A DNA stretch of 64,000 bases from Rhynchopus sp. YZ270_cl-10 (Eukaryota; Euglenozoa; Diplonemea; Diplonemida; Diplonemidae). The notes under the pieces were generated by a model. It had not been told where the DNA came from, made no database searches, and worked only from the letters and a program-made list of their open reading frames with translations. The stretch is taken from contig OZ037889.1 of the NCBI GenBank assembly GCA_964035575.1, positions 1,325,980 through 1,389,979 on the forward strand. Direction: 5' to 3'. Shown piece by piece: positions 48,401 to 59,597 of this stretch (position 1 is its first letter; each line of letters opens with the position of its first letter). The position numbers and the translations under genes are program-made.

Positions 48401-49880
48401 AGGCGACCAATAGCCAGAAGATGGGACTTTGCAGCTCGTGATCTGTCCGTTGTGACAAGCGACTCAGTCCTGGGGCAGTACACGTAGCTTTTTCTCAGGG
48501 TCCACTCTGCTTTATCTCTGGAGAAGGCAAAGTATTCAGGAACAGTGATGTAGTTCAGGGTTTGTATTCCCTGGTACTTGGAAGAAGGGTCACGTTTTGC
48601 GTCACTATTTGCAGCAAACCAGGCTGTGAGTGTTGTGTCCGTGGCCTTGTCAAGAGCCTCTGCCTCCTTGCCAGGAAAGTAGTACAGCCTTTGCTGGCCT
48701 GCAAGATGAACATCAAGTCTGGTGACACTTGGGTCAATGTATCTCATCTTTGTTCCGAGAAGGTATCCAATGGCCTCAAGTGACCCAATGTGTATACCTG
48801 TCAGATAGCTCATGCACTCATCCGTTTTGTTTTTTTCCCCGTCTTTGGCTGAAACTGAAACATTAGCATACTCATCGTCCTTGAACAGATACTTGAAGAG
48901 GTATCTGATGACAACTGGAGATCCAACAGCCTCTATGTTGAAGTGGCTCATGAACTGGGTGAGAAGAACTATGTTGTAGGAAACAACATAGCGGTTGTCT
49001 CTACAGCTGGGGTGTACCTTCCCTTCTGTGGCCAGCTTTCTTGCCCGCTCTTGGTCTTTTTCCGCAACAGCGCTTGTTCTCCCATTTTCAGGCCGCATAC
49101 CATAGCTGTACATTCCTGTCTCAGTTGCCAGGGTATCTTCCCGAAAGTTTTTAGGGTAGTGCTGTTTGCACCGTGCGTTGCCGTCTGGGCCGGGCACCTT
49201 GCATCGTGCACTGGGCACAGTATCACACTTGGTGTGCATCATCTGCTCCGACACCAAGTTGTATAGCTCTTCTTGCGTTTCGGGATCAGGCAACTGGCAG
49301 GACACCGCCATGTCAAAAATGGCTGCAGACTTCGGCTTATGCTCCTTGGAAACCCACAGAAGAAGATGCAAGTGGGGGAGTCCGCGCTTCTGGTACTCCA
49401 CCACACGAACCATTGCCTGGTACGTCCCGAGTGCATTCTCTTTCAACTTTTTCTCAAGTTGATCCATCTTGAGGTTGAAGACTCGGTGCACAAGATCAGA
49501 CCTGTCACAGGGTCTTTCTCCTGGACGCAGCTCCCTGAGAATCTCTGGCCAGTGTGGGTTGGCTGTCATGGTCAGGAAATAATCGGGGCAGCCAAGACGG
49601 GCCTTCAACGCAAGTGAATCGTTGAGGTCTTGAATCCTAGCTCTCTTCCCACGCGGGTAGCTGGCATAGAGGGTGGTGGTGGCTGTTGTAGTGTCATTGG
49701 TCGCATCCTGTGTGGTGACGCGACGGTTTTCCACCACTGTCGTAACACGGGCCTCTTCAAGGAATTCTTTTGTTGCATACTTCTTTACTATCTGCTGGCT
49801 GTGGTAAGATATGCGTTGCGTAATGGCACGGATGCCAAGCTGAAGGAAGAAGTATTCTGTCAGCTTGCGCCTTATTCCGC
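45499..49880 (-). CDS. Helitron Rep / Pif1-like helicase with C-terminal OTU domain
   Basis: Rolling-circle transposase. The frame is open to 50139, but its first ~90 codons are (AAACCCGC)n array, so the genuine part starts near 49870 without its own ATG. With residue 1 at 50139: a Helitron-like N segment (FLTMTANPHWPEI), HUH motif GLPHLHLLLW (~253-262), paired-Tyr motif RYLFKYLFK (~410), Walker A GAAGTGKT (~798), Walker B LIVFDEV, GGDFKQILPV, and helicase motif INKSQGQTLDRV. Then a basic patch (KKRKRD, KKRKK) and an OTU protease domain with GDGTC (~1365) and HTANPDHF (~1506). OTU fused to Rep/helicase is known from Helentron-type elements. Catalytic motifs look intact, but the N-terminus is missing, so the copy is probably defective. 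Confidence 0.93.
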
Positions 49881-50040
49881 AAACCCGCAAACCCGCAAAC
49901 CCGTAAACCCGCAAACCCGCAAACCCGCAAACCCGCAAACCCGCAAACCCGCAAACCCGCAAACCCGCAAACCCGCAAACCCGCAAACCCGCAAACCCGC
50001 AAACCCGCAAACCCGCAAACCCGCAAACCCGCAAACCCGC
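49881..50040. repeat. (AAACCCGC)n array truncating the Helitron
   Basis: 20 copies, one with CCCGT. The junction to the Helitron is ATTCCGC (49874-49880), the same heptamer as at the LINE fragment junction (59591-59597). The other side is ACTAGAAGAAAGCTCGCTAA. Confidence 0.95.
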
Positions 50041-50827
50041 ACTAGAAGAAAGCTCGCTAAAATGTGGCAGGATGGTGTGGTTGTGAGGTATATGGCTCCG
50101 CCGCGAATTAATGTTGAAAAGATTAGTATCATTCAGCAAATGCAGAAATGATGTGCCTATTCATTCATAGAAAACCTGAAATGACACGGAAAAGTCGAAA
50201 AAATGAGGGAGGATGTAGTTTTGAGGCACGTTGCTACGCCGCGAATTATTGATACATGCTGCTGACATGACTGATACAGTAAAAGATTATCAGAAAAGGT
50301 CACTGAAATGTAGCAGGATTTACCCACTAAATATTTGGACAAAAACTGCTAAATTTAGCAGTTTAGCAGTGTGTTTAAGGAAGGATATTTTGCTCCGCCG
50401 CTAATATTGACACATAAGAGACTGTGGTTGTTAAGCTGTTTGGATCCGCCGCAAAATTACTCACAGGGATAAGAAAGCTCGCCAACATGTAGCAAGCTTG
50501 TCTGGTTGTGGTGTGGTTGCTCCGCCGCTATTAATTTTTCAGGTTTGCATGACTATAAGAAAGTTTGCACAGTTTGCACAATGTTATTTACTATCATCTC
50601 CGGGGAAGACTGCTACCAGTGTCAAAATAATGGTACTTGTGTGCTTGGCTATTTTCCACACATCTTAACGTAAGGAAGGCACGTTTATTTTGAGACTTCC
50701 CATGTTTGACAAAGTTGTGTGGCAAGCGATAATCGTTGTGCTTCCAATGAACAACGACACTGTTCTAAATACTGACTTGTGCTGGGAAGCCTGTCATCAA
50801 TGTCAAAAATATGGTGGTTTTCTGTTT
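50041..50827. repeat. Degenerate GCTCCGCCGC repeats
   Basis: Loose ~100-bp repeats with GCTCGCTAAAATGTGGCAGG, TGGTGTGGTTGTGAGG and GCTCCGCCGCGAATTA, the same family as 37685-38880. From about 50560 the pattern fades. No gene. Confidence 0.7.
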
Positions 50828-52539
50828 TCTAAAATCATGTAAAAACTGATACATGCATTTTAAGTCAAAAATACCCATTTCTCAGTGCAAATTGACCCCA
50901 CCACAGCACGCACAGACTCCAGAGACCCAAAATCAAAATTTTTTTTTTTTGATTTTTTGTAGGCAAAAATTGCTTGGAAAATTTTTTGGTCAAAAATCCT
51001 GGTTTTTGGGGTATCATACATGTGTATGACCAATTTTCAGGTGGTCAAAAGTGGTGTCTGACCCCCATGTCCAGGTTATGGAAATGTCCTATGAAGCCAT
51101 TGCGAAGGAATTTGGTACTTTTGAGCATTGCACATTATGTACTGACCAAAAAACCCACACAATACCCCAAAAACACCAAAAAACATGTAAAAACTGAAAC
51201 ATGAATTTTAGGTCAAAAATACCCATTTCTCAGCGCAAATTGACCCCATCACAGCACACACAGACTCCGGAGAGCCAAAATCAAAAATTTTTTTTTTCGA
51301 TTTTTTGTAGGCAAAAATTGCTGGGAAAAATTTTTTGGTCAAAATCCTGGTTTTTGGGGTCTCATACGTGTGTATGACCAAATTTTAGCTGCTCTAATGT
51401 GGTGTCTGACCCCCATGTTCAGGTTATGGAAATGTCCTATGAAGCGATTGTCGAAGGAATTTTGTACTTTTGAGCATTGCACATTATGTACTGACCAAAA
51501 AACCCACCTAAAACCCCCAAAACACCAAAAATCATGTAAAAACTGATACATGCATTTTAGGTCAAAAATACCCATTTCTCAGCGCAAATTGACCCCATCA
51601 CAGCACACACAGACTCCGGAGACCCAAAATCAAAAATATTTTTTTTCGATTTTTTGTAGGCAAAAATTGCTGGGAAAAATTTTTTGGTCAAAATCCTGGT
51701 TTTTGGGGTCTCACACATGTGTATTACCAAATTTTAGGTGGTCAAAAGTTGAGTCTGACCCCCATGTCCAGGTTATGGAAATGTCCTATGAAGCGATTGT
51801 CGAAGGAATTTTGTACTTTTGAGCATCAGAAATTAGGTACTGACCAAAAAACCCACCTAAAACCCCAAAAACACCAAAAATCATGTAAAAACTGATACAT
51901 GCATTTTAGGTCAAAAATACCCATTTCTCAGCGCAAATTGACCCCATCACTGCACGCACAGACTCCGGAGAGCCAAAATCAAAATTTTTTTTTTTCGATT
52001 TTTTGTAGGCAAAAATTGGTGGGAAAATTTTTTTTGGTCAAAAATCCTGGTTTTTGGGTCTCATACATGTGTATGACCAAATTTCAGGTGGTCAAAAGTG
52101 GAGTCTGACCCCCATGTCCAGGTTATGGAAATGTCCTATGAAGCCATTGCCGAAGGAATTTTGTACTTTTGAGCATCAGAAATTAGGTACTGACCAAAAA
52201 ACCCACCTAAAACCCAAAAACACCAAAAATCATGTAAAAACTGATACATGCATTTTAGGTCAAAAATACCCATTTCTCAGCGCAAATTGACCCCACCACA
52301 GCACGCACAGACTCCGGAGAGCCAAAATCAAAAAATTTTTTTTTCGATTTTTTGTAGGCAAAAATTGCTGGGAAAAATTTTTTGGTCAAAATCCTGGTTT
52401 TTGGGGTCTCATACATGTGTATGACCAAATTTTAGGTGGTCAAAAGTGGAGTCTGACCCCCATGTCCAGGTTATGGAAATGTCATATGAAGCCATTGCTG
52501 AAGGAATTTTGCACTTTTGCGCATCAACAATTATGTACT
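50828..52539. repeat. 349-bp satellite, second array (~5 units)
   Basis: Same satellite as 42752-43692, with equivalent sites 348-355 bp apart. The first units are more diverged (for example TTGGGGTATC, ATTGCACATTATG) than those around 51900-52300, which match the first array closely. Confidence 0.93.
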
Positions 52540-53158
52540 GGGCATTTTTCCCACACAAATTTGACCCAGTACTCAAGGTCAATTTGACCTTGGTTCTTCT
52601 CTCAGGGTCTTCTGACCAATTTTTAACATGTCTAAAATGGTATCTGACCCCCATGTCCAGGTCATAAAAACGCCCAATCAGTCCATTAAAGCCACAGATT
52701 TGATGTTTTGAGTAGTTGTGGTTAAATGTGGCCCAATTTTCCCAGCCAAAAAATGACCCCAAAAATCACGAAAAAAAATATTTTAAAGCCGATACACTTA
52801 CACACCTAAATTTGGCCCAATATGTCCAATGTGGTCCTCCAGGGTTGCAATGGCCTCATTTTATGGGCATACTGGCCATATTTCATACTTATGTCACATT
52901 TTGAAATTTTCGTCACATACAATACACACACCTTAGAACCACAAAATATCGTCAATTCCTTCACAAAAATAGCCGTGAAATGCCGCACCCATTTTAGGTA
53001 TCTTCAGAAAATGCTAACATCCAAACCCAGTACATTACGTCGTTTTTGGGCCCCAATCTACCGGAGTGTATTATCAGAAATACTGGGACCACGCGATCCA
53101 GCAATCCTGCAGCGTCGCCATTTTGTACCCCTCAAACCCGTAATAACTAGAAACCCGT
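52540..53158. repeat. Flank module of the 349-bp satellite, copy 2
   Basis: The counterpart of 43693-44303. It ends CCCGTAATAACTAGAAACCCGT with only one residual array unit before ACAAGAAGGAAGCTCGC, so the array is collapsed here or has not expanded. Confidence 0.8.
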
Positions 53159-55744
53159 ACAAGAAGGAAGCTCGCTAATATGTGGCCGGCTGGTGTGGTT
53201 ATGAGGCTACACCACTATTTTGTGTTGATGCGATTAAGGTATGAGTAATGATATGTAAACACGTAATGTAACCTAAAATTTAATGGCAAAGCTGAATGCC
53301 ACTGAAAAGCATGCATGAGGCATGATGGGGTGGGTATGAGGCATTTTGCTCCGCCGTGAATACTGCTGGCATGAGTGATTACTATGTACAGAGTAATATA
53401 TTATTATTCCGCAATTTATAGGAACGTGTCATAAACTGTAGCAAGATGGTATGGTTTAGAGGTATTTTGGTCTGCAGATTATTTATGGCAGGATTTGGGC
53501 GCTAATAACAACTGATTTGAATAAATAATGCTAAAAACAGCAGGTTTGTGTAGTTGAGAGGCTATTTGGCTCCGCAGAGAATATTGACTGCAATAGACTG
53601 GTGTGGCTGCAAACCCAAAAAGATTACGGAAATAAGCTTGCTAAAATGTGGCAGGATGGTTTGGTAGTGAGGCATATGGCTACTCCACGAACGTGTTTAA
53701 CTGTCTTCATAAGATGTAATATTCCGCAAACGCTGGCACAAACTGCATTCAATATTATGAATGGTCAACATGAAAGGGCAATGAATGTCATGCAAAATGA
53801 CGCCGGATGGTGTGGGTTAGAGGCAGGTTGCTCTTCTGAGAATTATTTGCTGTTGGAATGACTGATACTTATAGTATTAGATTACAATAAAGCTCCCTGA
53901 AGTGTAGCAGCCTTTAGTCACATTTAGCTACTGATTAGAAAAAATTCTGCTAAATATAGCAGGTTCGTGTTGTTGAGGATATTTTGCTCTGCAGCTAATG
54001 TTGACTGCTGCCACATAACAGACTGATTCTGTGCTTGTGAAGCTATTTGGCTCTGAGACACAATATCACTCATATGTGAGAAGTAATCACGAAAAGTTAC
54101 ACCAGTGCTAATAATATGGTGGTTTTCTGGTCCACACAAAACACCAAAATCATGTAAATACTGATGCATGTTCAAAAAGTTTTTCAAGCTCACTTTAATG
54201 TGCCCAGCTGGTATTTGAGAGATATTCTGCTGAAATAATTCAGCTGTGAAGAAAGCTCGGAAGTATATTTAATGGTATGGGTGTGAAGCTAATTTGTTCA
54301 GGAAATAATATTTGGAAGAATGTTAGAATGTTAGAATACATGGCAGGATGAAGTCGTTTTAAAGATATGTAGCTCCGACATACTTATAATTCGTATATTT
54401 CAGTTTTGAATCCCTGTATCTCTGAAGGCAATGACTCATGTATGTTTGTGCACTTACTCATGCATGTAAACATAGACGGCATCTTACATATGTGTGTGCT
54501 TGTGAGCGTACATAGCTCGACACGAATATCACGAACACAGTAACCAAACATAAAAGCACGTGACATGCTGGTGAGCATCCCCCATTGTAATATCATATTG
54601 TTCCTCTACCATATGTTTCTCTTGCTCGACACATCTCTTATGACAGTAAGATCCGCACATATCTCCCACATCTCTCTATCTACCATCTCGAGGAGGCCCT
54701 TTATCCACCAATTTCCCACCACTTCCACCTTCTCGGCACTGATGAAGTGTTCTCTTTCTCGAGCATTCCCTCACCCAAAAACACATGTAAATCTACAAAA
54801 TAATCTCAAATCAGGACTCCCAAACTTCAAAAATTTTTCTGGGGGGGCACTGCCCCCCCAGACCCCCCGTGCTCCGCTCGCCTTCACGCTGCGCGTAAAG
54901 GCTCGCTCCGCTCTCCCTCGCGCCCCCACCCCGCTGCGCGGGGTGGGTGCGCTCGGCAATTATTACGGGCAATTATTACGGGTTTGCGGGTTTGCGGAAA
55001 ACTGCCACACACATTTTAGGTATTAAACACTTGTCAACCACACTGAACCCAAAACATCACCCCGTTTCTCGGCAGCAGTCTACCGGAGAATCACATCAGA
55101 CTTGCTCGGACGACGCAAACTTGGCACTTGGGAGACTCCCCATTTACGACCCCGCAAACCCGTAATAATTAGATACAGAGAGGCACAAATAGTGGAAATT
55201 TTCTTTTTGACAAAATTTTAGGTGCTCTAACATGGAATCTGACCCCCATGTCCAGGTTATAAAAATGCTCTCTGAGTCCATTAAAGCAACAGATTTGATG
55301 TTTTGAGTAGTTGTGGTTAAATGTGGCGAAATTTCACGGCTATTTTATACATAGTACACGGTAGCATAGGGTATTTATATCCATTTTCAATTTTTAAATA
55401 TCGCCAGATGCCCAGGACTGGCACACCCGGTACGCCACGTCGTTTTTGGGCCCCACTCTATCAGAGAATCATGTCAGATATGCAAGGTCTGTCTATTCCA
55501 AGTGACCCTGGGAAGCGACCGTTTACGACCCCTCAAACCCGTAATAACTGGATACCTACTGGCTGTATAAAACTGCCACACACATTTTAGGTATTAAACA
55601 CTTGTCAACCACACTGAACCCAAAACATCACCCCGTTTCTCGGCAGCAGTCTACCGGAGAATCACATCAGACTTGCTCGGACGACGCAAACTTGGCACTT
55701 GGGAGACTCCCCATTTACGACCCCGCAAACCCGTAATAATTAGA
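53159..55744. repeat. Segmental duplication, copy 2 (2,586 bp)
   Basis: Identical, as far as I can read, to 37685-40270. No supported gene. Confidence 0.9.
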
Positions 55745-56191
55745 TACAGAGAGGCACAAATAGTGGAAATTTTCTTTTTGACAAAATTTTAGGTGCTCTA
55801 ACATGGAATCTGACCCCCATGTCCAGGTTATAAAAATGCTCTCTGAGTCCATTAAAGCAACAGATTTGATGTTTTGAGTAGTTGTGGTTAAATGTGGCGA
55901 AATTTCACGGCTATTTTATACATAGTACACGGTAGCATAGGGTATTTATATCCATTTTCAATTTTTAAATATCGCCAGATGCCCAGGACTGGCACACCCG
56001 GTACGCCACGTCGTTTTTGGGCCCCACTCTATCAGAGAATCATGTCAGATATGCAAGGTCTGTCTATTCCAAGTGACCCTGGGAAGCGACCGTTTACGAC
56101 CCCTCAAACCCGTAATAACTGGATACCTACTGGCTGTATAAAACTGCCACACACATTTTAGGTATTAAACACTTGTCAACCACACTGAACC
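55173..56191. repeat. 571-bp tandem repeat
   Basis: The segment beginning ATACAGAGAGGCACAAATAG repeats with period 571 (equivalent sites at 55321 and 55892). The second unit is cut at 56191 in CACACTGAACCC by the LINE fragment. Copy 1 of the segmental duplication has a single unit. Confidence 0.85.
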
Positions 56192-59100
56192 CGAGGTACC
56201 ACAAAGTCCCATCCAGGCCTGGGTGCCCCTTCAGCTCTAGCGCCATCTGGTGGATGGTCAGGGAGAAGAGAAGCGGGCCCAAGGGATCTCCTTGTTGAGC
56301 TCCGCGCTGTGACCTTATGGTATCCCCACCATAAAACAGGCTGGAGGGCTCCAGGTAACACCATCGCACCCATGGGGCCAGCTCGGGGAGGTTCGCGTCG
56401 ACCGCTCTTAGCATCGACAGGCGGTCTACGCAGTTGAACGCGTTACGGTAGTCAATTTTCAAAATGACTTTACCTTTTCCGCGGTTGCGCACGGCGTACT
56501 GCGAGATAACATCAGTCGCCACTGCCGCCCCCCTTGCCGTTGCCACCCCCACCTGGTTCCCTCGAAGAAGAAGCGTCCTAGCAGGCACCCGCACTCGCGC
56601 CGACAGAATCTTTCCCACCAGTCTGCGGAGAGTGTCCCCAACCGCAATCGGTCGCACGTCCTCCTCCAGGCCCGGCCCCTTTGCAGGCTTCCGGAGAGCC
56701 ACCAAGTTAGCGCCGGCGAAGAACTCAGCCACCTCCACTGGAGCATTTCCTCGTGCCAAAGACGTCAACACTGCGGCCAGCGCTGCCAAAGTGCCCTTAG
56801 CCCGCCTCTGTAGGCAAAGTGTACGAAGGTGCGCGCCCGTCACGTTCGAGGGACCCGCCGCCGATGACTTCGGCATGCTCCGCAGGGCCTTCATCACCTC
56901 CACCACTGTCACCGGTGGGACCTCCTGAGGCTGGGGCCAATCCGCCTGCTCCAGGGCCTTGGAGTCGGCAGCGGCTGGGTGCTTCGTCTGAAGCTTTTCC
57001 AGCGTCGCCGGTGTCTGTGGGGCGAGGCCGTCGCTGGTAGCGCATGACATGGCCTGGCTCGGGAGTCCTGCTCTCGCTTTGGCGATGGTGCGCTTCCGTC
57101 TCCCTTCGTCAGTGTCTTCATCCGACCACCCCGAGGGCCTTGGCTTCCGCTCCTCTACCGTTTGCTCCCACAGGGCGACATACTGGCCAGCCTTCCAAGC
57201 CTCCAAGTCCTTCCCCCAAGTGCTCGTCAAACGTCGCTCCTGGTCCTTGCCCCCTCGTTCTGTCCGTGTCCGGTGCAACACAGTGAAGAACAGTGCAAGG
57301 CGCTTCCAGGCCACTCTTGGTACTCAAGGATGTCCATAAGAACCCTCAGGAAGAGCTCGCTGTACAGCTGCAGGTGTTTGTCTGGGCACCCGCCCTTCAG
57401 CTGGATCCTGGTGGTCCCCATGACTTCAAAGGAGGGGAGGTCATCCTGATCTGTCAGCATTCCTCGACTGGAGGGAGACGGAGCGGTGAAGCCTTCTTCG
57501 CCAAAGTGCACCGTACAGGTGTTGCAGACCTCCTTGCTCTGCGGCAATAGCATGTCGCACTGATCGTTCGCACAGCGCGACATGCCCAAGTGGCCCAACA
57601 GCTCGTCGGGGATGTACGCCCCATCGGCCTGGTGGCGACGCATGTGCTGCAGCAAGCCCTTACGAGACAGGCCCCCGACCGCATCACTCGAAGACAAAAT
57701 TCCCGCTCTGCATCCATCAAAGGGGCAGAACACCCGATCCGCATTGATGTGTCCCAGCTTGGTAGCCAGGGGGGCGGTGGTGGTGGTGTTGGTGGGGATG
57801 ATGCCATCCAAATGCGCTGTGTCCAGCACTGCCTGCCGAGCCTCCTTCCTCATCTTCTCTGCCATCCCCTCCTTGGTCTTCCCCACCTCCGGGACAAGCT
57901 CCACTGCCTCAAAGTGAGAGTCACAGAGAGCGATGACGACCGTGGGAAGTTTCGCTTGGAAGCTCTCCGCGTACGACTTGGCGACTCTTTTGCTACCAGG
58001 GGTGATGCGCACGAGGGGGTTCTCTTCCGACGCCTGCACCACCACGATGTTGATGCGGGATGCTGTCGCGGTGAGCTGAAGCCCCAAGTGGTTGAGGTGG
58101 GCCTCGCCGGTCACACCATTGGCAAACTCCGTCATGGCCTCCTGCGACCCCAGCACCTGCACCAGGCGGTTCGACACCTCCACTGCTGTGTCATACAGCT
58201 GCTTGCGCATTGCCCTCACGTCCGGCTGCGTGTCGTGGTCCCAGAGGTGTAGTGCCACATAACCACAATCATTAGTAGACACGTTGGGGATGCGTTTAGC
58301 TCCAAACTTCGCCAGAGTCGCGTCCACAGACACCGCCTGCTCTGTATACGCAGGAGCGTTCACGTTTGCGCACCCACCGGTCAACGCAAACGGGGACAAG
58401 CTTACCGGGTGCTCCGGATCAGCAGGGGCAGGGCGCAGGTCCCAGGGCGTCACCGCTCGCCACAACAACGACAGCAAGACCAGTAGGGACACCGCCAGCA
58501 TGCCAAATGCCATCCCGATCCTACGAGTCCACCTGCGTGCTGCCACACGGCGCACCTCCAAGAGAAGAACCCAGCCAAGTGGGCGCGCGACGCCGACCAG
58601 TGCCACAAAACCCGCCAAACAACCACCTGCGGACCATGCAACCCACACCCACTCGGCTGCACGCACCGACAACTGACCCACCCCCATCACACTGGCTCTC
58701 ACCAAGCTGGCAGCCACTCGGATCCCTCCGGTCCATCGGTGCACTCGCTCGCTCGCCCCTTCCAGCCACCGCCACCCCCTGCGTGCGCGGCACAGTCCCC
58801 GCAGCAGACCCACCCCCAGCACCTCCGCGTCCCGAAACAGCGCACAACCCAAAGCATGTGGCGCTGACCTCCCAAGCTCAGACCCCACAAAAACCAGAAC
58901 CCAGATGGCCACACACTGCAAAGCACCTCTCAACGCATCGGCGACCCTGATCCTGCGGAAAACTGGGTGCGCTGCCGGGGAGGGCGGACGATTGCAGGGC
59001 GCCTTGCGCCGACGGAGCCTGCCCGCCTGTGACTTGGTCCAGTTCAAGGACCGGTGTCCTCGTCGCGTCCTCCTGGTCCTCCTGCCCACCAGCCACAAAA

Positions 59101-59590
59101 TGAGATGACTGAGGGTAGGGGCGCGTCTGTCCTTCCACAGATCCAGGACCGCGAACGACACAAACACTCCCCACTCAGGTGCCTCGGCTACCCAGCAGGG
59201 GTCAGGCTGACGCAAGGAGGTGAAGACCTCCCAGAGGTTGCACCACCAGTCGAACCAAAACTCTATCTGTACACACCCCTTTTGCCACACCCGCATCATC
59301 ACACAGCCACTCTGTCCTTCTCGCCCCGCAAGGCTGACCCCGAACACCAGCATACCTCGCTCACCACCCCCTAGGTTGTTGTCGCTGATGTTGTTGCTGC
59401 GTCTGCTGTTGATGTTGGTGCTGCTGTTGGACCTGCTGTTGGAACTGCTGCTGCAGAAGTCTTTGGAACTGCAGTTGAAACTGCTGTTGTGCCTGCTGTT
59501 GGAACTGCTGCTGGAACTGCTTTTGGAGACGCTGTTGGAACCGCTGCTGCAGAAGTCTGTGGAACTGCTGTTGAAACTGCTGTTAAGCCT
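56192..59590 (-). mobile_element. Internal LINE fragment, truncated at both ends
   Basis: Minus-strand copy of the same LINE, from the Ser/Asn repeat region (~25 kb in the full copy) to the RT YLDD motif, where it stops after GGTACCTCG (equivalent to 28508). The 5' side runs into ATTCCGC(AAACCCGC)n, and the 3' side abuts the 571-bp repeat. With no poly(A) and no 3' end it was not made by simple retrotransposition; it is a recombination product. Confidence 0.93.
56193..59590 (-). pseudogene. LINE polyprotein fragment (OTU-like 1, C2H2 finger, partial RT)
   Basis: It encodes the hydrophobic region, OTU-like domain 1, C2H2 finger and RT up to YL. One 4-nt deletion near 57316 (ILEYQDEVAWKR in the full copy) shifts the frame, so the reading continues in two overlapping frames (59590 to ~57316, and 57314 to 56193). 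Elsewhere, differences from the full copy are in-frame (an extra Met-Gly at GQLSV, extra residues at NNISDNN). It is non-functional. Confidence 0.88.
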
Positions 59591-59597
59591 ATTCCGC

